Shown: one piece after another, positions 14,018 through 25,617 of the stretch
How positions within the stretch are numbered: position 1 is the first letter of the stretch
Layout: each line of letters opens with the position of its first letter
From: Streptomyces sp. 8L
Lineage (GTDB): Bacteria > Actinomycetota > Actinomycetes > Streptomycetales > Streptomycetaceae
NCBI RefSeq assembly: GCF_020176795.1
Contig: NZ_JAIUKE010000042.1
Coordinates: 1-33,434 of the forward strand
Direction: 5' to 3'
Length of the DNA: 33,434 bases
Program-made: the position numbers and the translations under genes
The notes under the pieces: model-generated
Databases searched by the model: none
What the model saw: only the letters and a program-made list of their open reading frames with translations
Told to the model about the DNA's origin: nothing

Positions 14018-14079
14018 CCTTTATCACCTCTAGGTGTTCCAGGGCCAATTTGCTTGGACATTGAGCCTGGTGATAAAGG
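14018..14079. ncRNA. Structured inverted-repeat element upstream of nuoA (possible RNA)
   Basis: CCTTTATCACC (14018-14028) is perfectly complementary to GGTGATAAAGG (14069-14079). Inside, CCAGG (about 14039-14043) pairs with CCTGG (about 14066-14070, competing with the outer arm), CCAA-TTTGC-TTGG forms a small hairpin, and CACCTCTAGGTG is self-complementary. The AT content of the outer arms stands out. It could be a small RNA, a leader structure or a decayed insertion end. No known RNA family was recognised. Confidence 0.3.
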
Positions 14080-14195
14080 AGAAGCCGTTCTGACCAGGGG
14101 TAACAGCCGTACGCGCTACGACTGGTGATCATGTGAGTACACCACGTATGAAGATCGTCGGCTGCTCGATGTCATGATCCATCGTCGGGTGGTGG

Positions 14196-14236
14196 AGATC
14201 ACAAAGACCGTCCAGTACCCCGTGTCGCAGATCACA
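14196..14236 (+). promoter_or_regulatory. Direct repeats AGATCACA spaced 33 bases upstream of nuoA
   Basis: AGATCACA at 14196-14203 and 14229-14236 lie on the same face of the helix, about three turns apart, upstream of the possible -10 box TAAGAT (14249-14254). This arrangement would suit an activator acting on the nuo promoter; identity unknown. Confidence 0.4.
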
Positions 14237-14270
14237 GCCCGACGGGCATAAGATGCGCGTCAGTCGGGCT

Positions 14271-14286
14271 TGTGAACTGCCTCACA
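14271..14286. promoter_or_regulatory. Rex operator (ROP) of the nuo operon
   Basis: TGTGAACTGCCTCACA matches the Streptomyces Rex consensus TGTGAACNNNTTCACA at all fixed positions except one (C for T at the first base of the right half-site). It lies about 17 bases downstream of a TAAGAT -10-like hexamer (14249-14254) and 105 bases before the nuoA start, where bound Rex would block transcription. Rex releases DNA when NADH/NAD+ rises, so complex I would be induced when NADH accumulates. Confidence 0.82.
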
Positions 14287-14390
14287 TGGGAGCGATCTTC
14301 GGGGATTCCCCGGAATGTCCCGGAAAGTGGCGGCGCGCTCAGGCCCGGTGCGGTCCATCGGTCAAGGACGACTGGAAGGAGCTGGGGAGC

Positions 14391-14750
14391 GTGAATAGCT
14401 ACGCGCCCGTCCTCGTGCTCGGCGCCCTGGGGGCTGGGTTTGCGATCTTCTCCGTGGTCATGGCCACGCTCGTGGGCCCAAAACGGTACAACCGGGCGAA
14501 ACTTGAAGCGTACGAGTGCGGCATCGAACCCACTCCCACGCCCGCGGGCGGCGGTCGCTTCCCGATCAAGTACTACCTGACGGCGATGCTCTTCATCGTC
14601 TTCGACATCGAGATCGTCTTCCTCTATCCCTGGGCCGTCACCTTCGACTCGCTGGGGATTTTCGGGCTCGTGGAGATGCTCCTCTTCGTGCTCACCGTCT
14701 TCGTCGCGTACGCCTACGTCTGGCGCCGCGGCGGTCTGGAATGGGACTAG
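14391..14750 (+). CDS. nuoA: NADH-quinone oxidoreductase subunit A
   Basis: A 119-residue membrane subunit of proton-pumping complex I, part of the quinone-channel interface. Three membrane helices are visible: [45 protein letters not shown] and [23 protein letters not shown]. The conserved loop [14 protein letters not shown] lies between helices 1 and 2 and holds the quinone-site Cys. GTG 14391 is chosen because the product then starts [11 protein letters not shown] and AAGGAG (14376-14381) lies nine bases upstream; the frame is open back to 14253, but that part covers the Rex operator. It is the first gene of the operon, 25 bases before nuoB. Confidence 0.95.
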   Translation: MNSYAPVLVLGALGAGFAIFSVVMATLVGPKRYNRAKLEAYECGIEPTPTPAGGGRFPIKYYLTAMLFIVFDIEIVFLYPWAVTFDSLGIFGLVEMLLFVLTVFVAYAYVWRRGGLEWD

Positions 14751-14775
14751 AGGGCTAGAGGGGCTGGGGCCACCA

Positions 14776-15330
14776 ATGGGACTCGAAGAGAAACTGCCGA
14801 GCGGATTCCTCCTGTCGACCGTCGAGCAGGCCGCGGGCTGGGTACGGAAGTCCTCCGTCTTCCCCGCCACCTTCGGCCTCGCGTGCTGCGCCATCGAGAT
14901 GATGACGACGGGCGCGGGCCGCTACGACCTGGCGCGGTTCGGCATGGAGGTCTTCCGCGGATCGCCGCGCCAGGCCGATCTGATGATCGTCGCGGGCCGG
15001 GTGAGCCAGAAGATGGCGCCCGTCCTGCGGCAGGTCTACGACCAGATGCCGAACCCCAAGTGGGTCATCTCCATGGGCGTGTGCGCCTCGTCGGGCGGCA
15101 TGTTCAACAACTACGCGATCGTGCAGGGCGTCGACCACGTGGTGCCGGTCGACATCTACCTGCCGGGCTGCCCGCCGCGCCCCGAGATGCTGATGGACGC
15201 GATCCTCAAGCTCCACCACAAGATCCAGACCTCGAAGCTCGGGGTCGACGCGCGCGAGGCGGCCCGCGAGGCGGAGGAGGCGGCGCTCAACGCGCTGCCC
15301 ACGATCGAGATGAAGGGACTCCTCCGATGA
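14776..15330 (+). CDS. nuoB: NADH-quinone oxidoreductase subunit B
   Basis: A 184-residue peripheral-arm subunit that carries the N2 [4Fe-4S] cluster, the direct electron donor to menaquinone. The four ligands are present: the tandem Cys37-Cys38 in [10 protein letters not shown], Cys103 in [11 protein letters not shown] and Cys132 in LPGCPPRPE. The length is typical; the Ala/Glu-rich C-terminus ([13 protein letters not shown]) is an actinobacterial tail. ATG 14776 follows a GAGGGG/GGGG purine stretch. Its stop overlaps the nuoC start (ATGA). Confidence 0.97.
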   Translation: MGLEEKLPSGFLLSTVEQAAGWVRKSSVFPATFGLACCAIEMMTTGAGRYDLARFGMEVFRGSPRQADLMIVAGRVSQKMAPVLRQVYDQMPNPKWVISMGVCASSGGMFNNYAIVQGVDHVVPVDIYLPGCPPRPEMLMDAILKLHHKIQTSKLGVDAREAAREAEEAALNALPTIEMKGLLR

Positions 15331-16154
15331 GTGGCGGGCAGCCGCCCAACGGCAACGGCGCAAACGGCAGCGGCAACGGCGCCAACGGGAACTCCGCGAA
15401 CGGCCACAACGGCAACGGCGCGAACGGCCACAACGGGAACGGCGTCCCCGCCGCCCGCGACGTCGCGAGCGACGTCATCGGCGTCCGCAGGGGCATGTTC
15501 GGCGCGCAGAACGGCGGCGACACCTCCGGCTACGGCGGCCTCGTCCGTACCGTCGCCCTGCCGGGCCCCGCGTCCCGCCCGTACGGCGGACCGCGCACGG
15601 CGCCCGGCGAGGAGGGCGTCTTCGACGAGATCGCCGACGAACTCGAAGGCGCGCTGGAGGAGCAGGACCTCCTCCCGGAGAACGCGATCGAGAAGACCGT
15701 CGTGGACCGCGGCGAGGTCACCTTCCACATCGCGCGCGAGCACCTGCTCCGCGTCGCCCGCACCCTGCGCGACGACCCCGCGCTCCGCTTCGAGCTGTGC
15801 ACGGGCGTCTCGGGCGTCCACTACCCGGGCGACAAGGGCCGCGAGCTGCACGCGGTCTACCACCTGCGGTCGATCACGCACGGCCGGGTGATCCGCGTCG
15901 AGGTCTCCGCGCCCGACGCGGACCCGCACGTCCCGTCCCTGGTCGAGGTCTATCCGACCAACGACTGGCACGAGCGCGAGACGTACGACTTCTTCGGCCT
16001 GGTCTTCGACGGCCACCCGGCCCTGACCCGGATCATGATGCCGGACGACTGGCAGGGCTTCCCGCAGCGCAAGGACTATCCCCTCGGCGGTATCGCCGTC
16101 GAGTACAAGGGCGCCCAGATCCCGGCTCCGGACCAGCGGAGGTCGTACACCTGA
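15327..16154 (+). CDS. nuoC: NADH-quinone oxidoreductase subunit C
   Basis: A 275-residue peripheral subunit of complex I, the 30-kDa-type partner of NuoD. The core lies in the C-terminal half. It ends with the family signature [22 protein letters not shown], then [20 protein letters not shown]. The N-terminus is extended by about 60 residues, the first 40 of which are an Asn/Gly repeat ([14 protein letters not shown]..., DNA 15345-15445). It is low complexity and likely disordered. The ATG at 15327 overlaps the nuoB stop by four bases, and the nuoC stop overlaps the nuoD ATG by one base (TGATG), so translation is coupled throughout. Confidence 0.96.
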   Translation: MSGGQPPNGNGANGSGNGANGNSANGHNGNGANGHNGNGVPAARDVASDVIGVRRGMFGAQNGGDTSGYGGLVRTVALPGPASRPYGGPRTAPGEEGVFDEIADELEGALEEQDLLPENAIEKTVVDRGEVTFHIAREHLLRVARTLRDDPALRFELCTGVSGVHYPGDKGRELHAVYHLRSITHGRVIRVEVSAPDADPHVPSLVEVYPTNDWHERETYDFFGLVFDGHPALTRIMMPDDWQGFPQRKDYPLGGIAVEYKGAQIPAPDQRRSYT

Positions 16155-17494
16155 TGTCCACCTCAGACACGCACGCGACCGCGAGCGCGGGCACGCGCGA
16201 GACCACGGAAGGCACCGTCTACACGGTCACAGGCGGCGACTGGGACGAGGTCGTGGAGTCCGCCGCGCGCGCCGACGACGAGCGCATCGTCGTCAACATG
16301 GGTCCCCAGCACCCCTCCACGCACGGCGTGCTGCGGCTGATCCTGGAGATCGACGGCGAGACCGTCACCGAGGCCCGCTGCGGCATCGGCTACCTGCACA
16401 CCGGTATCGAGAAGAACCTCGAATACCGCACATGGACGCAGGGCACCACGTTCGTCACGCGCATGGACTACCTGACGTCGTTCTTCAACGAGACGGCGTA
16501 CTGCCTCGGCGTGGAGAAGCTCCTCGGGATCACGGACGACATCCCGGAGCGCGCCACGGTCGTCCGCGTCCTTCTGATGGAGCTCAACCGGCTCTCCTCG
16601 CACCTGGTGGCGCTCGCCACCGGCGGCATGGAGCTCGGCGCGACGACGATAATGATCTACGGGTTCCGCGACCGCGAACTGATCCTCGACGCGTACGAGC
16701 TGATCACCGGCCTCCGCATGAACCACGCGTACATCAGGCCCGGCGGCCTCGCCCAGGACCTGCCGCCCGGCTCGGTCGACCATCTGCGCGAGATGGTCAA
16801 GAAGCTCCGCAAGAACCTCCCGGAGTACGACAAGCTCGCCACCGGCAACCCGATCTTCAAGGGCCGGATGCGGGACGTCGGCTACCTCGACCTCACCGGC
16901 TGCATGGCCCTCGGCGCCACGGGCCCGATCCTGCGCTCCACCGGCCTCCCGCACGACCTGCGCAAGTCCGACCCGTACTGCGGCTACGAGACGTACGACT
17001 TCACCGTCCCGACCACCGAGAGCTGCGACGCGTACGGGCGCTTCCTCATCCGCCTCGAAGAGATGCGGCAGTCGCTCGGCATCGTCGAGCAGTGCCTCGA
17101 CCGGCTGGCGCCAGGGCCCGTGATGGTCGCCGACAAGAAGATCGCCTGGCCCGCGCAGCTCGCGCTCGGGCCCGACGGCCTCGGTAACTCGCTCGACCAC
17201 ATCAAGAAGATCATGGGCACGTCCATGGAGGCGCTCATCCACCACTTCAAGCTGGTGACCGAGGGCTTCCGCGTCCCACCCGGCCAGGCGTACGCGGCCG
17301 TCGAGTCGCCCAAGGGCGAACTCGGCGCGCACGTCGTCTCCGACGGCGGCACGCGCCCCTTCCGGGTCCACTTCCGCGACCCGTCCTTCACCAACCTCCA
17401 GGCCATGGCGGCGATGTGCGAGGGCGGCCAGGTCGCCGACGTCATCGTCGCCGTCGCGTCCATCGACCCCGTGATGGGAGGCGTCGACCGGTGA
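16154..17494 (+). CDS. nuoD: NADH-quinone oxidoreductase subunit D
   Basis: A 446-residue 49-kDa-type subunit that forms the quinone pocket with NuoB. The signature [22 protein letters not shown], with the quinone-site His in GPQHPSTHG, and the later [15 protein letters not shown]-like region and [11 protein letters not shown] are all present. The C-terminal [18 protein letters not shown] is the canonical end with the Asp-Pro-x-Met-Gly-x-(V/D)-(D/E)-R motif. The start ATG 16154 gives an N-terminal polar extension of about 45 residues, normal for Streptomyces. The stop overlaps the nuoE GTG by four bases. Confidence 0.97.
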   Translation: MSTSDTHATASAGTRETTEGTVYTVTGGDWDEVVESAARADDERIVVNMGPQHPSTHGVLRLILEIDGETVTEARCGIGYLHTGIEKNLEYRTWTQGTTFVTRMDYLTSFFNETAYCLGVEKLLGITDDIPERATVVRVLLMELNRLSSHLVALATGGMELGATTIMIYGFRDRELILDAYELITGLRMNHAYIRPGGLAQDLPPGSVDHLREMVKKLRKNLPEYDKLATGNPIFKGRMRDVGYLDLTGCMALGATGPILRSTGLPHDLRKSDPYCGYETYDFTVPTTESCDAYGRFLIRLEEMRQSLGIVEQCLDRLAPGPVMVADKKIAWPAQLALGPDGLGNSLDHIKKIMGTSMEALIHHFKLVTEGFRVPPGQAYAAVESPKGELGAHVVSDGGTRPFRVHFRDPSFTNLQAMAAMCEGGQVADVIVAVASIDPVMGGVDR

Positions 17495-18401
17495 CGACCA
17501 CACCGTCCAACCCCGTCCCGCTGGGCATGCCCCAGCCGCCGGCCCCTGAGTATCCGGCCGAGGTGCGCGAGCGGCTGGAGGCGGACGCGCGGGAGGTGAT
17601 CGCGCGCTACCCCGACTCCCGTTCCGCCCTGCTGCCGCTGCTGCACCTGGTGCAGGCGGAGGAGGGGTACGTGACCCGTACGGGCATGGCCTTCTGCGCG
17701 GAGATGCTGGATCTGACCACGGCCGAGGTCACGGCCGTCGCGACCTTCTACACCATGTACCGGCGCAAACCCTCCGGCGACTACCAGGTCGGCGTCTGCA
17801 CCAACACGCTCTGCGCGGTGATGGGCGGCGACGCGATCTTCGACGAGCTCAAGGCGCACCTCGGCGTCGGCAACGACGAGACGACCCCCGACGGCGCGGT
17901 CACGCTGGAGCACATCGAGTGCAACGCGGCCTGCGACTTCGCGCCCGTGGTGATGGTCAACTGGGAGTTCTTCGACAACCAGACCCCCGAGTCCGCCAAG
18001 CGCCTCGTGGACGACCTGCGCGCGGGCCGCCCCGTCGCGCCGACGCGGGGCGCCCCGCTGTGCACGTACCAGGAGACGTCGAGAATCCTCGCCGGGTTCC
18101 CCGACACCCGCGAGGGCGCCGTCGAGGCGAGCGGCGGCGCGGGCCACGCCTCGCTGACGGGCCTCAGGATCGCGAAGGGCGAGGCGCCGGGCCGGGTCGT
18201 ACGGCCGCGGGACGGCGCCCACCCCGAGGAGGCGCCGCAGCCCGGCTCCCAGCACCTCAGCTCCCACGACGCGCCGCAGGAGACCGCGGCCTCCGACCCT
18301 GAGCATCCGGCAGGCCCGGTTGCCCCCCCGTCGCCCGGCCACCACCCCTCATCGGGTCCCTCCGGGACGCGTGACGATTCCACCGACAAGGAGGGGGAGT
18401 G

Positions 18402-18402
<1 letters not shown>
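17491..18402 (+). CDS. nuoE: NADH-quinone oxidoreductase subunit E
   Basis: A 303-residue thioredoxin-like subunit holding the N1a [2Fe-2S] cluster near the NADH site. The ligands are Cys103 and Cys108 ([10 protein letters not shown]) and Cys144 and Cys148 ([10 protein letters not shown]). The usual three-helix start ([22 protein letters not shown]) and [12 protein letters not shown] precede them. The fold ends near residue 220; about 80 further residues are a Pro/His/Ser-rich, probably disordered tail seen in actinobacterial NuoE. GTG 17491 overlaps the nuoD stop and is preceded by GGGAGG. Its end overlaps nuoF's start. Confidence 0.96.
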
Positions 18403-19777
<1,375 letters not shown>

Positions 19778-19781
<4 letters not shown>

Positions 19782-22320
19782 CACTGACGACGGATGCTCC
19801 CTCCGGGTCCGGCGAGGCGGCCGTACCGCCCGAGGACCTGGTGTCGCTGACCATCGACGGCGTCCCGATCTCCGTCCCCAAGGGGACGCTGGTGATCAGG
19901 GCGGCGGAGATGCTCGGCATCGAGATCCCGCGCTTCTGCGACCATCCGCTGCTGGACCCGGCGGGCGCCTGCCGGCAGTGCATCGTGGAGGTCGAGGGAC
20001 AGCGCAAGCCGATGGCGTCCTGCACGATCACCTGCACGGACGGCATGGTCGTCAAGTCGCAGGTGACGTCGCCCGTCGCGGAGAAGGCGCAGCGCGGCGT
20101 GATGGAGCTGCTGCTGATCAACCATCCGCTGGACTGCCCGGTCTGCGACAAGGGCGGCGAGTGCCCGCTCCAGAACCAGGCGATGCAGGTCGGCGACCCC
20201 GACACCCGCTTCGACGGCCACAAGCGGACGTACGCGAAGCCGGTGCCGATCTCCTCGCAGGTCCTGCTGGACCGCGAGCGGTGCGTGCTGTGCGCGCGCT
20301 GCACCCGCTTCTCCGAGCAGATCGCTGGCGACCCGATGATCGAGATGGTCGAGCGGGGCGCGCTCCAGCAGATCGGCACGGGCGAGGGCGACCCGTTCGA
20401 GTCGTACTTCTCCGGCAACACCATCCAGATCTGCCCGGTGGGCGCGCTGACGTCGGCGGCGTACCGGTTCCGCTCCCGCCCCTTCGACCTGGTGTCGTCG
20501 CCGAGCGTGTGCGAGCACTGCGCGGGCGGCTGCGCCACGCGTACGGACCACCGGCGCGGCAAGGTCATGCGGCGCCTCGCGGGCAACGACCCGGAGGTCA
20601 ACGAGGAGTGGCTGTGCGACAAGGGCCGCTTCGCGTTCCGCTACGCACAGGCCAAGGACCGGCTCACCACCCCGCTCGTACGCAATGCGGCGGGCGTCCT
20701 CGAACCCGCTGGCTGGCCCGAGGCGCTGGCCGCCGCGGCGACCGGTCTCGCCGCGGCGCGCGGCCGGGCCGGTGTCCTGACGGGCGGCCGGCTGACGGTC
20801 GAGGACGCGTACGCCTACGCGAAGTTCGCGCGGGTCGCCCTGGGCACGAACGACATCGACTTCCGGGCGCGGGCGCACAGCACCGAGGAGGCGGACTTCC
20901 TCGCCTGGCACGTGGCGGGGCGGTCCGCGGGGGTCACGTACCGCTCGCTGGAGGCCGCGCCCGCCGTCCTGCTGGTGGGTCTCGAGGCGGAGGAGGAGGC
21001 ACCCGGTGTCTTCCTGCGGCTGCGGAAGGCGTGGCGGAGGCACGGGCAGCGTACGTACGCGATCGCGCCGTTCGCGACGCGCGGCCTGACGAAGGCGGGC
21101 GGCACGCTGCTGCCCGCGGCGCCGGGCACCGAGACGGAGTGGCTGGACGCGCTCGCGTCGGGCACCGGCGTCGAGGGCGACGCGGCGGCGGCCGCCGAGG
21201 CGCTGCACGCGGACGGCGCGGTGATCGTGGTGGGCGAGCGGCTCGCCGCGGTGCCCGGCGGTCTGACGGCCGCGAACCGCGCGTCGGCCGCGACCGGCGC
21301 CCGGCTGGTGTGGGTCCCGCGCCGGGCGGGTGAGCGCGGCGCCGTCGAGGTCGGCGCGCTGCCCTCGCTGCTGCCCGGCGGCCGTCCCGCGACGGACCCG
21401 AGGGCGCGCGAGGAGACCGCGGCGGCCTGGGGCGTACGGGAACTGCCGCATCACTACGGGCGGGACACCGGCCAGATCATCGAGGCCGCGGCGGCCGGCG
21501 AGCTCCGGGCCCTGGTGGTCGCGGGCGTCGGCGTGGAGGACCTGCCGGACGCGGCGCTGGCGCGCCGGGCGCTCGACCGGGTCGGCTTCCTCGTCTCGTT
21601 CGAGCTGCGCCCCAGCGAGGTGAGCGAGCGGGCGGATGTGGTCTTCCCGGTCGCGGCGGCGGCCGAGAAGCCCGGCACGTTCCTCAACTGGGAGGGCAGG
21701 CCGCGGCCGTTCGAGGCCGCGCTGAAGCCCGAGCAGATGACGACGCGCCTCGCCCCGGCGGACGCGCGGGTGCTGCACATGCTCGCGGACGAGATGGACG
21801 TGGCCCTCGGGCTGCCCGATCTGCCGTCCGTACGGCGGGAGATCGACGCGCTCGGCCTCTGGAGCGGCCCGCGCGCGACGCCGCCGTTCGAGCCGTCGAA
21901 GCCGCTGCCGAGGCCCGGCGCGGGCGAGGCGATCCTCGCCGGGCACCGGCTGCTGCTGGACCGCGGCGCCCTCCAGGAGGGAGACGAGGCGCTCGCCGGC
22001 ACGCGGCACGCGGCGGTGGCGCGGCTGTCGCCGGCGACGGCGGCGGAGACGGGCCTGGCCGACGGGGACGGGCTCACCGTCACCGGGCCCGGCGGCGCGG
22101 TGACGCTGCCGCTGGAGATCACCGGCGACCTGCCGGACCGGGTGGTGTGGCTGCCGCTGAACAGCACACCGGAGTCGACGGGCGCGGCGACGGGCACTCC
22201 GGTCGCGTCGCCCCGTCCGGCGCCACACCGCCGGCCGGCGCTCCCTCGGCCGATACGCCGCCGCCCGGCACGCCGCCGGGCGACGCTCCCTCGACGGACA
22301 CTCCGGAGGCGCGGCGATGA
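19778..22320 (+). CDS. nuoG: NADH-quinone oxidoreductase subunit G, with an apparent 1-base frameshift near 22204
   Basis: A molybdopterin-oxidoreductase-like subunit with the chain of FeS clusters. N1b ligands are Cys54, Cys65, Cys68, Cys82. N5 is His116-x3-Cys120-x2-Cys123-x5-Cys129. N4 is Cys169, Cys172, Cys175 and Cys219, and an N7-type set is Cys245, Cys248, Cys252, Cys280. GGAGG (19766-19770) precedes ATG 19778, which overlaps the nuoF stop. As written, the frame misses its stop and reads Arg/Pro-rich nonsense over nuoH to 23623. After VVWLPLNS...GTPV the sensible frame shifts: one added base near 22204 gives [13 protein letters not shown] and a TGA at 22318-22320 that overlaps the nuoH ATG in the ATGA pattern used across the operon, for a length of about 847 residues. 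Sequencing error is the likeliest cause; a real mutation would only alter the variable tail. Confidence 0.92.
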
Positions 22321-23696
22321 CCCCGACCATGACGCTGGCCACCGAGGACCTGTCGGTGTTCGGCACGGACCCGTGGTGGCTCGTCATCATCAAGGCGATC
22401 TTCTGCTTCGCCTTCCTGATGCTGACCGTCCTCTTCTCGATCGTCTGGGAGCGCAAGGTCGTCGCCTGGATGCAGCGGCGCGTCGGCCCCAACCGGCACG
22501 GGCCCTGGGGCATGCTCCAGTCCCTCGCCGACGGCATGAAGCTCATGCTCAAGGAAGACATCGTCGTCAAGCGGGCCGACAAGTTCGTGTACGTGCTGGC
22601 GCCGGTCGTCGGCGCGGTACCCGCCTTCATGGCGATCGCGGTGATCCCGTTCGGCCCCTCGGGCAACGAGATCTCGATCTTCGGTACGCGCACCACGATG
22701 CAGCTCACCGACCTGCCGATCGCGATGCTGTACGTGCTGGCCTGCGCGTCCGTCGGGATCTACGGCATCGTGCTGGCGGGCTGGTCGTCGGGTTCGACGT
22801 ACCCGCTGCTGGGCGGCCTGCGCTCGTGCGCGCAGATGATCTCGTACGAGATCGCGATGGGCGCCGCGTTCGCCTCGGTGTTCCTCTACTCCGGTTCGAT
22901 GTCGACGTCGGCGATCGTGGACGCCCAGAAGGACCGCTGGTTCATCATCCTGCTGCCGGTCTCGTTCATCATCTACATCGTCACGATGGTGGGGGAGACC
23001 AACCGGGCCCCGTTCGACATGCCGGAGTCCGAGGGCGACCTCGTCGGCGGCTTCAACACCGAGTACTCGTCCATCAAGTTCGCGATGTTCATGCTCGCCG
23101 AGTACGTGAACATGGTGACGGTCTCGGCCGTCTCGACGACGCTCTTCCTCGGCGGCTGGCGCGCCCCCTGGCCCATCTCGACGTTCTGGGAGGGCGCCAA
23201 CCACGGCTGGTGGCCGATCCTCTGGTTCATCGTCAAGGTGCAGCTGCTGCTGTTCTTCTTCATCTGGCTGCGCGGCACGCTGCCCCGCGTCCGCTACGAC
23301 CAGCTGATGAAACTCGGCTGGAAGGTCCTGATCCCCGTCTCGGTGGTCTGGCTGATGCTCGTGGCCACCGTGCGGGCCCTGCAGAACCGGCACTACGACT
23401 TCACGACGATCCTGCTGTACGTGGCGGGCGCGGTGGTCGCGATCCTGCTGATCTCCTTCGTGGCCGACCTGTTCAGAGGCCGGGACGGCCGGGCCGAGGA
23501 GGCCGCGCGACGGGAGGCGGGCCCACCGGACTTCGATCCGGCGGCGGGCGGCTTCCCGGTGCCGCCGCTGCCGGGCCAGACGCTGCCGCCCGTTCCGCGC
23601 AGGCGTCCGCGGCGGGTGCGTGAACTTATCGCCAGTGGCGTGTCCAACACAGCAGAGGCAGCGGAGAGCGACGGAAAGGAGGAGAGCGGTGTCTGA
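22317..23696 (+). CDS. nuoH: NADH-quinone oxidoreductase subunit H
   Basis: A 459-residue membrane subunit that shapes the quinone entry channel. Family motifs include [22 protein letters not shown] near the first helix, [25 protein letters not shown] and the hallmark [27 protein letters not shown] split over the central loop. Eight or so hydrophobic helices are visible. The E. coli protein is about 325 residues; the extra C-terminal ~65 residues are a Pro/Arg-rich cytoplasmic tail found in Streptomyces. ATG 22317 overlaps the repaired nuoG stop. The stop lies eight bases inside nuoI. Confidence 0.97.
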   Translation: MTPTMTLATEDLSVFGTDPWWLVIIKAIFCFAFLMLTVLFSIVWERKVVAWMQRRVGPNRHGPWGMLQSLADGMKLMLKEDIVVKRADKFVYVLAPVVGAVPAFMAIAVIPFGPSGNEISIFGTRTTMQLTDLPIAMLYVLACASVGIYGIVLAGWSSGSTYPLLGGLRSCAQMISYEIAMGAAFASVFLYSGSMSTSAIVDAQKDRWFIILLPVSFIIYIVTMVGETNRAPFDMPESEGDLVGGFNTEYSSIKFAMFMLAEYVNMVTVSAVSTTLFLGGWRAPWPISTFWEGANHGWWPILWFIVKVQLLLFFFIWLRGTLPRVRYDQLMKLGWKVLIPVSVVWLMLVATVRALQNRHYDFTTILLYVAGAVVAILLISFVADLFRGRDGRAEEAARREAGPPDFDPAAGGFPVPPLPGQTLPPVPRRRPRRVRELIASGVSNTAEAAESDGKEESGV

Positions 23697-24390
23697 CAAC
23701 GACAGCCCGGGCGAGGTCGCCCGGGGCGGAGACCAGGGCGGTGCCTCGGGCGCGGCCCCGGCCGGGGGCGTGCCCCCGTTGCCGAAGAACCCGGTGTCCG
23801 GGTTCGGCGTGACCTTCTCCGCCATGTTCAAGAAGCGGCTCACCGAGCAGTACCCGGAGCAGGAGAAGGTGACGGCGCCGCGCTTCCACGGCCGGCACCA
23901 GCTCAACCGCCATCCGGACGGCCTGGAGAAGTGCATCGGCTGCGAGCTGTGCGCGTGGGCCTGCCCGGCCGACGCCATCTATGTGGAGGGCGCCGACAAC
24001 ACCGACGAGGAGCGGTATTCGCCGGGGGAGCGGTACGGCCGCGTCTACCAGATCAACTACGCGCGCTGCATCCTGTGCGGCCTGTGCATCGAGGCGTGCC
24101 CCACCCGGGCGCTCACCATGACCAACGACTTCGAGCTCGCCGACTCCTCCCGGCAGAACCTGATCTATACGAAGGACCAGCTGCTGGCGGGGCTCGGGGA
24201 GGAGATGGTCGACTCGCCGCACGCGATCTACCCCGGCATGGACGAGCAGGACTACTACCGGGGCAGGGTCACCCAGGCGGCGCCCGGCACGGTCCGGCAG
24301 GTGGCCTTCACCAAGGGCGAGCATCCCCAGGAGGGCGCCTCCGACTTCGGCGAGGACGAGCCCGCGTCGAAGAAGGTGATCGGCGGATGA
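23689..24390 (+). CDS. nuoI: NADH-quinone oxidoreductase subunit I
   Basis: A 233-residue 8Fe ferredoxin-like subunit (clusters N6a and N6b) passing electrons to NuoB. The two CxxCxxCxxxCP motifs are at Cys82, 85, 88, 92 ([13 protein letters not shown]) and Cys127, 130, 133, 137 ([13 protein letters not shown]). The N-terminus has a 30-residue Gly/Ala-rich extension, then [23 protein letters not shown] 23689 is chosen because AAGGAGG (23676-23682) lies six bases upstream; it overlaps the end of nuoH by eight bases. The stop overlaps nuoJ (ATGA). Confidence 0.97.
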   Translation: MSDNDSPGEVARGGDQGGASGAAPAGGVPPLPKNPVSGFGVTFSAMFKKRLTEQYPEQEKVTAPRFHGRHQLNRHPDGLEKCIGCELCAWACPADAIYVEGADNTDEERYSPGERYGRVYQINYARCILCGLCIEACPTRALTMTNDFELADSSRQNLIYTKDQLLAGLGEEMVDSPHAIYPGMDEQDYYRGRVTQAAPGTVRQVAFTKGEHPQEGASDFGEDEPASKKVIGG

Positions 24391-25307
24391 GTTCCCCGGC
24401 GGACCTGACCGCACTGGCCGCCTCGGCGGCATACCAGACGTCGACCGGCGAGGCCGTGCAGTTCTGGATTCTCGGCGTCGTCGCGGTGTTCGGCGCGCTG
24501 GGCACGATCCTGATGCGCAGGGCCGTGCACAGCGCCCTCTGCCTGGCCGGGACGATGATCATCCTCGCGGTGTTCTACCTGGCCAACGGCGCCTACTTCC
24601 TCGGCATCGTGCAGATCGTCGTCTACACGGGCGCGATCATGATGCTGTTCCTGTTCGTGGTGATGCTCGTCGGTGTCACCGCGGCGGACTCCCTGAAGGA
24701 GACCATCAAGGGGCAGCGCTGGCTGGCCGCGCTGTGCGGGGTCGGCTTCGGCGTCCTGCTGATCGCGGGCATCGCCAACGCCTCGCTCCGCACGTGGAAC
24801 GGCCTGGGCCACGCCAACGCGGCGGGCAACCCGCAGGGTCTCGCCGCGCTGATCTTCACCAAGTACGTGTTCGCCTTCGAGCTCACCGGCGCGCTGCTGA
24901 TCACCTCGGCGGTCGGCGCCATGGTGCTCACGCACCGGGAGCGCATCGAGCGCGCCAAGTCGCAGCGCGAGCAGTCGGAGGAGCGGGTGCGCGCGGGCGT
25001 CCAGCTGCCGCCGCTGCCCGCCCCCGGCGTGTACGCCCGGCACAACGCGGTGGACATCGCGGGGCTGCTGCCCGACGGCACGCCCTCGGAGCTCACCGTC
25101 ATCGGGACGCTCAGGGACCGCGGCCAGATCCGGGACGTGTCGCAGGACGCGCTCGCCGACCTGAAGGCGCTGGAACAGCGGTCGGAGACCCGGCTCGGCC
25201 GCGAGCGCGGCGAGGGCACGGGCCGGGAGCGCGCCGCGAACGGCACGGACCCGGACGCGCGTGAGGACCGCGAAGGACAGGACGAGACGGAGGGGGTCAC
25301 GCGATGA
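24387..25307 (+). CDS. nuoJ: NADH-quinone oxidoreductase subunit J
   Basis: A 306-residue membrane subunit. Five helices are seen, with the family pattern [54 protein letters not shown] (the pi-bulge helix 3 region) and [18 protein letters not shown]. The membrane part ends near residue 190. The remaining ~115 residues are a charged cytoplasmic tail rich in Arg/Glu, typical of Streptomyces and absent from E. coli NuoJ. Start and stop overlap the neighbours by four bases each. Confidence 0.96.
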   Translation: MSSPADLTALAASAAYQTSTGEAVQFWILGVVAVFGALGTILMRRAVHSALCLAGTMIILAVFYLANGAYFLGIVQIVVYTGAIMMLFLFVVMLVGVTAADSLKETIKGQRWLAALCGVGFGVLLIAGIANASLRTWNGLGHANAAGNPQGLAALIFTKYVFAFELTGALLITSAVGAMVLTHRERIERAKSQREQSEERVRAGVQLPPLPAPGVYARHNAVDIAGLLPDGTPSELTVIGTLRDRGQIRDVSQDALADLKALEQRSETRLGRERGEGTGRERAANGTDPDAREDREGQDETEGVTR

Positions 25308-25603
25308 ATCCGGTCTACTACCTCTATCTGGCGTCGCTGCTGTTCACGATCGGCGCGGCGGGCGTCCTGATCCGGCGCAACGCCATCGTGGTGTTCATGT
25401 GCGTCGAGCTGATGCTGAACGCGTGCAACCTCGCGTTCGTCGCCTTCTCCCGCCTGCACGGCAATCTCGACGGCCAGATCATCGCGTTCTTCACGATGGT
25501 CGTCGCGGCGGCGGAGGTCGTCGTCGGCCTCGCCATCATCGTGTCCGTGTTCCGCGCCCGTCACTCGGCCTCGGTCGACGACGCCAGCCTGATGAAGCTC
25601 TGA
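25304..25603 (+). CDS. nuoK: NADH-quinone oxidoreductase subunit K
   Basis: A 99-residue MrpC-like membrane subunit with three helices. The two buried Glu residues expected for proton transfer are in [15 protein letters not shown] (helix 2) and [13 protein letters not shown] (helix 3). The length matches the family. ATG 25304 overlaps the nuoJ stop; 14 bases separate it from nuoL. Confidence 0.97.
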   Translation: MNPVYYLYLASLLFTIGAAGVLIRRNAIVVFMCVELMLNACNLAFVAFSRLHGNLDGQIIAFFTMVVAAAEVVVGLAIIVSVFRARHSASVDDASLMKL

Positions 25604-25617
25604 GGGGTCGCTGAATC

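Larger units (their letters stand above)
13451..14390. other. Long divergent intergenic region between NlpC/P60 and nuoA
   Basis: Roughly 940 bases without a convincing gene. A minus-strand frame at 13551-14132 is Arg/Pro-rich and has no domain-like stretch. The central part (13600-13990) is GC-rich with short repeats of TACC(C)GGCGGTG near 13720-13745. The right part holds a 62-base inverted-repeat structure (14018-14079), direct repeats (14196-14236), a possible -10 box and the Rex-type operator of nuoA. CTTGGC/GCCAAG form a small inverted repeat at about 13497-13514. Confidence 0.55.

Noticed and set aside
13551..14132. Minus-strand 193-residue open frame
   Set aside because: Arg/Pro/Ala-rich, no domain, and it covers the inverted-repeat structure; probably non-coding.
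22321..23623. Extension of the nuoG reading frame across nuoH
   Set aside because: The translation is low-complexity and nuoH occupies the same DNA in another frame with full family motifs; a one-base deletion explains it.
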